A stretch of DNA of 64,000 nucleotides from Oceanicaulis sp. MMSF_3324 (GTDB lineage Bacteria; Pseudomonadota; Alphaproteobacteria; Caulobacterales; Maricaulaceae), in assembly GCF_030733545.1 (NCBI RefSeq), contig NZ_JASHIU010000005.1, positions 1-64,000 on the forward strand, given 5' to 3'. A program made the position numbers and the translations under genes. The notes below the pieces were generated by a model. That model did not search any database. It saw only the letters and a list, made by a program, of their open reading frames with translations, and was not told the origin of the DNA. Shown piece after piece: positions 59,704-64,000 of this stretch. Within the stretch, counting starts at the first letter, position 1. Each line of letters starts with the position of its first letter.

Positions 59704-61635
59704 CTATTCGAAGCCCATAATGGTCGATGCGCCCGCACCGCCCGGCGACATCGACACGCCGTCGGCATGGATGATGGCGATATCATCCTGCCCCAGATGC
59801 GCGCCCAGCATGGACGGCGCATCATCAATGGCGTGCACCACCAGACCGGGAATGTAGACCGGCGCGGCCTGGGCCCCGGACGGCGCAATCTCCGCTTCCG
59901 AAACCTGCAACAGGGTGAGGTCTGACAGGGCGCGCACATCCACGTCCAGCCCCGCGCCCGACTGCATCACCAGACGGTCGGCATAGACCCGCAAGGGCGA
60001 GCTCACATTGCCCGGGGCATTGTTGATGGCCAGGAAGGGACGCCCCACGGGCTCGGACCGGCCATTATCGGTCGGTACGAACCGATAGCTCAGATCCGCT
60101 TCCGCCGGCGCGAACAGAGCCAGCGATTCCGCCGTAACCCGCGCCATGACCAGGCGCTGATCCATGCTCATCATGTCGGGCAGGCGCACTTCCAGCCCTT
60201 CGGCGAACGCCCCCGGCAAGGCGGTGAAGCCGCGCTCATCGCGATCGCCTTCAAACAGAAGCGCGCTGTCGCTGGCCAGTTGCACGGGGTAACGCTGCTG
60301 GGAAATCTCACAGCCGCCATCGTCACGCTGGCGCTGGAGCGCGACCGCGATCTCATTGGACAGGCCCTGCCCCTGCGCAGGCAGATCCACGCGATAACGC
60401 ACCTGCCCCGAACCGCCCAGGCGACGGGAATCAATGAGCTGTCCGTTCAGCGCCACATGGGCCACGGTCGTCACGCCGACCGGACCATCAGGCAGCCGGA
60501 AATCCAGCCCAACGCCATCGGCCACGCGCCCGTGAGGCGCGCTCGCCAGATCATAGTCAAAGCGCCATTCGCGACGGTCAGAGACCTGCTGCACGCTGGT
60601 GTCCACTCCCAACGCATCAAGCGTCAGGACCGCCGGCCCGCGAGCGGAAAAGAACTGGACCGGGTCCACGGAAACGCCGCGGGCGATCGTGGACAGTTCG
60701 CTCGTCAGGAAGCGCACGGTGTCGATGCGTTCCGGATCGGTCACCGCCACCATGGTCCCGCCCGCGCGTCGCCAGAGGCTGGCGCCGGCCGGCGCCCCCT
60801 GGCCCACAGGCTGGAAACCGGCACGCTGCAAGTTTTCCCGCGAGCCCGCCAGGATCACGCCTTCAAGGCCGGAATCCACCGCCGCCATGGCGTCGGCGAG
60901 GTCCATCATGGTCACCACAAATCCGTTGCGGTTCAGACGCGCGCCCAGCCGGGTGGAGATTTCAAACCAGTCCTGGCCCTCATCCATGGCGATCACGACA
61001 TGACGCGGCGTCAGCGCCAGCACGTCGCGCACCGAGGTGAGCGGACCCTCAAGCTCGATTTCCATGCCCGAACGCGGGTTCAGGGTGAGCACCGCGCCCA
61101 TGGAGCGGTCCGAATGGCAGACCTCGGCGGAGACATCGCCCGCCAGCTGCACGGCGACGCGGGCTTCGGTCGAGCCATCGAGCTGATCGGTCAGATCAAA
61201 CACCCAGTTGAAATCACGTTGCCCAGGGGCGAGCACGCGCTCCATGACCCGGCGGCCATTCACCGTGACGCGCAGGGCGGTCACAGCATCCAGGCTGACA
61301 TCCTGACGCCCCTCCAGAACCAGGCGCACCGCCCGGGTCTTCTGGTCGCGCACCAAGGGCAAGGTCGCGGAGGCGTAGGACGGATAGCCCGACACCACGA
61401 GGCCATCAGCATGGCCCGCATCAGCGAAGCTCACATCATAGCGGCCATCGCGCCCAAGCGCCGCCTGGGCGGTGGTCAGCCGGTCAAAGACCTGACGGAC
61501 GAACAGACCGAACTCGCCATGACCGGCATTGAGCTGCCCGGAGACAAACAGGGTCGCCACGCTGGCGAGCGCGATCACGCCCAGAGAGGCGGAGAACCAG
61601 GGAAAGCGTCGCTTGTATTCGCGATTGGTTTTCAT
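59704..61635 (-). CDS. BcsB-like periplasmic glycan-synthase subunit
   Basis: A 643-residue protein with an N-terminal TM anchor (about 13-33) and a large periplasmic region of beta-rich modules: ASATLPLVRDQKTRAVRLVLEG, VTALRVTVNGRRVMERVLAPGQ, a Cys in VCHSDRSMGAV, and alpha/beta parts such as HVVIAMDEGQDWFEISTRLGARLNRNGF. This order (jelly-roll then flavodoxin-like, repeated) resembles BcsB, which guides a growing beta-glucan through the periplasm. Canonical BcsB has a C-terminal TM; here it is absent, and the anchor is N-terminal. Next to the outer-membrane barrel and membrane GT2 genes. Confidence 0.55.
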   Translation of the reverse strand: MKTNREYKRRFPWFSASLGVIALASVATLFVSGQLNAGHGEFGLFVRQVFDRLTTAQAALGRDGRYDVSFADAGHADGLVVSGYPSYASATLPLVRDQKTRAVRLVLEGRQDVSLDAVTALRVTVNGRRVMERVLAPGQRDFNWVFDLTDQLDGSTEARVAVQLAGDVSAEVCHSDRSMGAVLTLNPRSGMEIELEGPLTSVRDVLALTPRHVVIAMDEGQDWFEISTRLGARLNRNGFVVTMMDLADAMAAVDSGLEGVILAGSRENLQRAGFQPVGQGAPAGASLWRRAGGTMVAVTDPERIDTVRFLTSELSTIARGVSVDPVQFFSARGPAVLTLDALGVDTSVQQVSDRREWRFDYDLASAPHGRVADGVGLDFRLPDGPVGVTTVAHVALNGQLIDSRRLGGSGQVRYRVDLPAQGQGLSNEIAVALQRQRDDGGCEISQQRYPVQLASDSALLFEGDRDERGFTALPGAFAEGLEVRLPDMMSMDQRLVMARVTAESLALFAPAEADLSYRFVPTDNGRSEPVGRPFLAINNAPGNVSSPLRVYADRLVMQSGAGLDVDVRALSDLTLLQVSEAEIAPSGAQAAPVYIPGLVVHAIDDAPSMLGAHLGQDDIAIIHADGVSMSPGGAGASTIMGFE

Positions 61636-61783
61636 ATCGAACTCGCCCCTTTTTCAGAGCCGCTCCGGTCTGCCGAATATTCAGCGCCCATCGCGTGCGA
61701 GAGAGAAAATCTGTTGATCCCGACGGGCGCTTGCGCCTCGCTGGAGCCTGTTGGACTGGCCTGCGCCATGGGGTAGCCGGCCT

Positions 61784-62716
61784 TTAGAGTGTGAGCGAAA
61801 AGCCGGCGCGGAAAGTCGCGCCGTCATAATCGCGCGCCCGGATATTGGATCGGTTGTCGAGATAGCCCGCCGCCACGAACGCGTTCACGCGCTCTGTCAG
61901 CTCCCGCTCATACCGCGCCTCGATCTCGAAGCGCTCGTCTTCGCGGGCGAACGGTTCCTGAGTCGAGAAGGAGGCGTCGTATTCGCGATCGCGGAAGTCC
62001 GCGATTAGCGCCGCAGAGCTCTTCTCATCGATATTCCAGACGACCTCGCCGCGCAGGCGGGTTTCATCAAAGGAGAACCGCTCTTCATCGGCGTCGGCCT
62101 GCTCGAAATAGGCGGAGAGGCGCACCGTCAGCGCCTCATCCATCGGGCGGAAGAATTGCTCAACGCCAATGCGCAGGCGTTCTGAATCAAGACCCTGCAG
62201 ATTGGCGCGCTCAAAGTCATAGGCGTTGGCGCGCACCCGAACGACGGTTTCCAGGCTCCGATCGCCTTCGGGCCGCCAGCGCAACTGGGCTTCGGCCTCG
62301 GGACGGGTCCAGTGCGCGTCGCCATCGCGGCTGAGCGCGCTATACCCGGCCGACAGGCGCAGCTGGAGCGTGTTGTCCGAGGTCGTGTTCCAGTACTGGA
62401 CGCGCGGCGTGACCAGAACCGAGTTCAGTTCATCACGATCAGGATAGCCCCGAAGCCTTACCTGTCCTTCAAACCGCAGGACCTGACGACCGGACAAGGG
62501 CTGAACGCGGCGCACCCAGGTGTTGGAATCCCAACCTGTCTCAAGATCGAACACCCCCGCGCCGAAAGCGGTCAGCTCTTCATCCGCCGAGAACGGATCC
62601 GACCGGGTGAGCATGTTCGTGGAGTGAAGCTCGAAGCGCCCGTCCGCCTGGGCCGCGCCCGTGCAAAGCGCAGCCAGTCCCACGGTGAAACAGCAGATCC
62701 GCTTGAAGTCGTTCAT
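61784..62716 (-). CDS. Outer-membrane beta-barrel protein of the exopolysaccharide locus
   Basis: A 310-residue exported protein: signal peptide 1-25 (cleaved after GAAQA), then alternating amphipathic strands with Arg/Glu/Tyr turns (RFEGQVRLRGYPDRDELNSVLVTPRVQYW, LRLSAGYSALSRDGDAH) to a terminal Leu (GFSLTL). Likely a 14-16-strand barrel or a porin-like glycan export channel. AGGGGTGA precedes the ATG. It is the first gene of the minus-strand part of the locus, divergent from the GT2 synthase. Confidence 0.72.
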   Translation of the reverse strand: MNDFKRICCFTVGLAALCTGAAQADGRFELHSTNMLTRSDPFSADEELTAFGAGVFDLETGWDSNTWVRRVQPLSGRQVLRFEGQVRLRGYPDRDELNSVLVTPRVQYWNTTSDNTLQLRLSAGYSALSRDGDAHWTRPEAEAQLRWRPEGDRSLETVVRVRANAYDFERANLQGLDSERLRIGVEQFFRPMDEALTVRLSAYFEQADADEERFSFDETRLRGEVVWNIDEKSSAALIADFRDREYDASFSTQEPFAREDERFEIEARYERELTERVNAFVAAGYLDNRSNIRARDYDGATFRAGFSLTL

Positions 62717-62856
62717 CGTGTCACCCCTGATCCCATCTGCGGTCGAGATGGAATTGCCCTTCCTGAAACATGGTTTTAATGCTTCGTTAAACCTGACAGA
62801 TAATCCAGTACGCGGGCGAACCTGAACGCGTCATGAAGCGGTAAGGCGTCGCGCCC

Positions 62857-64000
62857 ATGCTCAAGGACAAAGACCCGTCACCTGAGACCTTGTCTGGCAA
62901 GACTTATGCCGTTGATGCGCCGTCGGAATCCGTAACGGAACGGGACAAGCCCGCAGCCCGTCTGGATGATCAGGGACGCCGGACGGATTTTTTCCGATCC
63001 GTGGATTCAGCCCCTGTCGGCGTTTCGGTCGCGCGGCCGCGCTGGATTCAGGACGTCGCACTGGTCACCTTCACCTTCTTCGCGATCATTCTTCTGGCCC
63101 TGCCGGAACTGGCGCGCGCCCTGTATGATGTGGCGATACCGCGGGACTTTGTCGGCTTTACGGCGGATCGCATGAATGCGGTTCTGCCCGTACGCACCTT
63201 CTTGCTGAGCTTTTTCCTGACCTATGCGCTGTTCGCCCATGGTCGACCGGACAAGCGGCTGATGCTCGCCTTCAGTTTCGTCGTGAAATTCGCGCTGGCA
63301 TGTGCCCTCGTCGACCTGGCGGCCTTCATGAGCTGGCGATGGGCCAGCGCGGTCTGGCCCGTGCATTTCCAGCAATTCCTGGCCGGCATGGCGGGCCTGA
63401 TCATATTCCCGCACACACTGATCAGCCAGGCGCGTCTGCCCGTCAGTTCAGGCACGCCCGTCCTGCGTGGCGGCAAGCTGCACGAATACGCCATCCTGTT
63501 CGTGGCCGGCGCCATCGCGGCGCTGACGGCCGTGCTGGTCTCCACCGTCTATGCTCCCGAGGCGGAGTATCTGCGCTCGATCGCGCTATTGGGCGGGATG
63601 GGCCCGGGGGTCTTCCTCGCCCAGCAGGTCATGGGCGTCCAGCTCGCGCTGATTGGCTGGATCCGCAATAAACTCTCCCGGCGTCGGGCCTTCGCCCCGC
63701 CTGTGGCGGTCATGATCCCCGCCCACAATGAAGCCCACCAGATCCGCGAAACCCTCTTGGCCGTGGACGCCGCCGCAGCGCGCTATAAAGGCGATGTGCG
63801 CGTGATCGTTATGGAGAACTGCTCCAGCGATGACACTGCGCAACTGGCCGAGAACACGCTGGCCAAATGCGAACACCTCGCCGGCTGGCGCGTGGACGCC
63901 AGCACCATTCCGGGCAAGGCCAAGGCGCTCAATCGCGGGCTCGACCTGATTGAGGAAGGGTTCGTGGTGCGCATCGACGCCGACACGGTCATCGGCCGCG
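62857..64000 (+). CDS. Membrane-bound family 2 glycosyltransferase (partial; runs off the window)
   Basis: Open to the end of the window: 381 codons from the ATG at 62857. A 60-residue polar cytoplasmic start is followed by about six TM segments (65-85, 110-128, 135-157, 172-190, 210-232, 240-262), then a GT-A domain: VAVMIPAHNEAHQI (283-296), ENCSSDDTAQLAE, PGKAKALNRGL, and the DxD motif RIDADT (D374, D376). Catalytic TED/QxxRW motifs would lie beyond the window. The layout suits a processive glycan synthase partnered with the BcsB-like protein across the divergent promoter. Confidence 0.88.
   Translation, partial: MLKDKDPSPETLSGKTYAVDAPSESVTERDKPAARLDDQGRRTDFFRSVDSAPVGVSVARPRWIQDVALVTFTFFAIILLALPELARALYDVAIPRDFVGFTADRMNAVLPVRTFLLSFFLTYALFAHGRPDKRLMLAFSFVVKFALACALVDLAAFMSWRWASAVWPVHFQQFLAGMAGLIIFPHTLISQARLPVSSGTPVLRGGKLHEYAILFVAGAIAALTAVLVSTVYAPEAEYLRSIALLGGMGPGVFLAQQVMGVQLALIGWIRNKLSRRRAFAPPVAVMIPAHNEAHQIRETLLAVDAAAARYKGDVRVIVMENCSSDDTAQLAENTLAKCEHLAGWRVDASTIPGKAKALNRGLDLIEEGFVVRIDADTVIGR

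Noticed and set aside
1-64000. CRISPR arrays, insertion sequences, prophage genes, tRNA or rRNA genes
   Set aside because: I saw no short direct-repeat arrays, transposase or integrase motifs, or tRNA/rRNA-like sequences when reading through; a dedicated tRNA scan was not possible.

Overview
The window (about 65% G+C, densely packed, both strands used about equally) looks like the chromosome of a free-living alphaproteobacterium. The several TonB-dependent receptors, a complete type II secretion system (T2SS) running gspC to gspN, an alphaproteobacterial RpoH, and a BigR/SqrR-type persulfide switch suggest the marine stalked bacteria (Maricaulaceae/Hyphomonadaceae, for example Oceanicaulis- or Maricaulis-like). 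That assignment is an inference from gene content; no rRNA or other phylogenetic marker was examined. I saw no rRNA, tRNA, insertion sequence, prophage or CRISPR array.

Layout. 0-6 kb: envelope glycosyltransferases (GT2, ArnT-like, a second GT2), an HMG-CoA-lyase-like enzyme, a DUF305 membrane protein, then the cysS/NifU-like/YidD/GT2 run on the minus strand. 8-24 kb: housekeeping and envelope genes: folE, an azoreductase with a divergent LysR regulator, sppA, a Tat-exported PhoD phosphatase next to a TonB receptor, an RluD-type pseudouridine synthase, a BASS-family transporter, a second TonB receptor paired with a YfiR-like periplasmic protein, a GNAT enzyme, a tiny unannotated membrane peptide, rpoH and a YhhN protein. 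24-30 kb: a DUF481 barrel, a secreted trypsin-like protease with three Cys-rich repeats, an Arg/His-rich secreted protein, and an overlapping operon of a thioredoxin-like protein, an FAD oxidoreductase and a PhzF protein. 30-35 kb: a likely glutarate/glutaryl-CoA locus (gcdH, crotonase, GntR regulator, family III CoA-transferase) and a solitary HicA-like protein.

35-37.4 kb: soxR, divergent across a near-perfect SoxR operator from a questin-oxidase-like gene, followed by a short prepilin peptidase. 37.4-49 kb: a tightly overlapping T2SS operon, gspC-D-E-F-G-H-I-J-K-L-M-N plus a terminal lipoprotein. 49.1-54.9 kb: directly upstream of the T2SS, a 910-residue TonB-dependent receptor and a 977-residue lipoprotein made of two nearly identical halves of about 440 residues (456-residue period), preceded by a candidate Pho box. 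55-57 kb: a persulfide-detoxification operon (ArsR/BigR, persulfide-dioxygenase-like MBL enzyme, DUF442). 57-64 kb: a DUF1295 protein and an exopolysaccharide locus: acidic low-complexity protein, BcsB-like protein, outer-membrane barrel protein, and a divergent membrane-bound GT2 cut by the window end.

The most interesting systems are: (1) the T2SS / TonB receptor / duplicated surface-lipoprotein neighbourhood, possibly phosphate-regulated; (2) a SoxR switch wired to a questin-oxidase-like enzyme; (3) the non-canonical BcsB-like exopolysaccharide locus with a highly acidic partner protein; and (4) the protease with LNR-like Cys-rich repeats.
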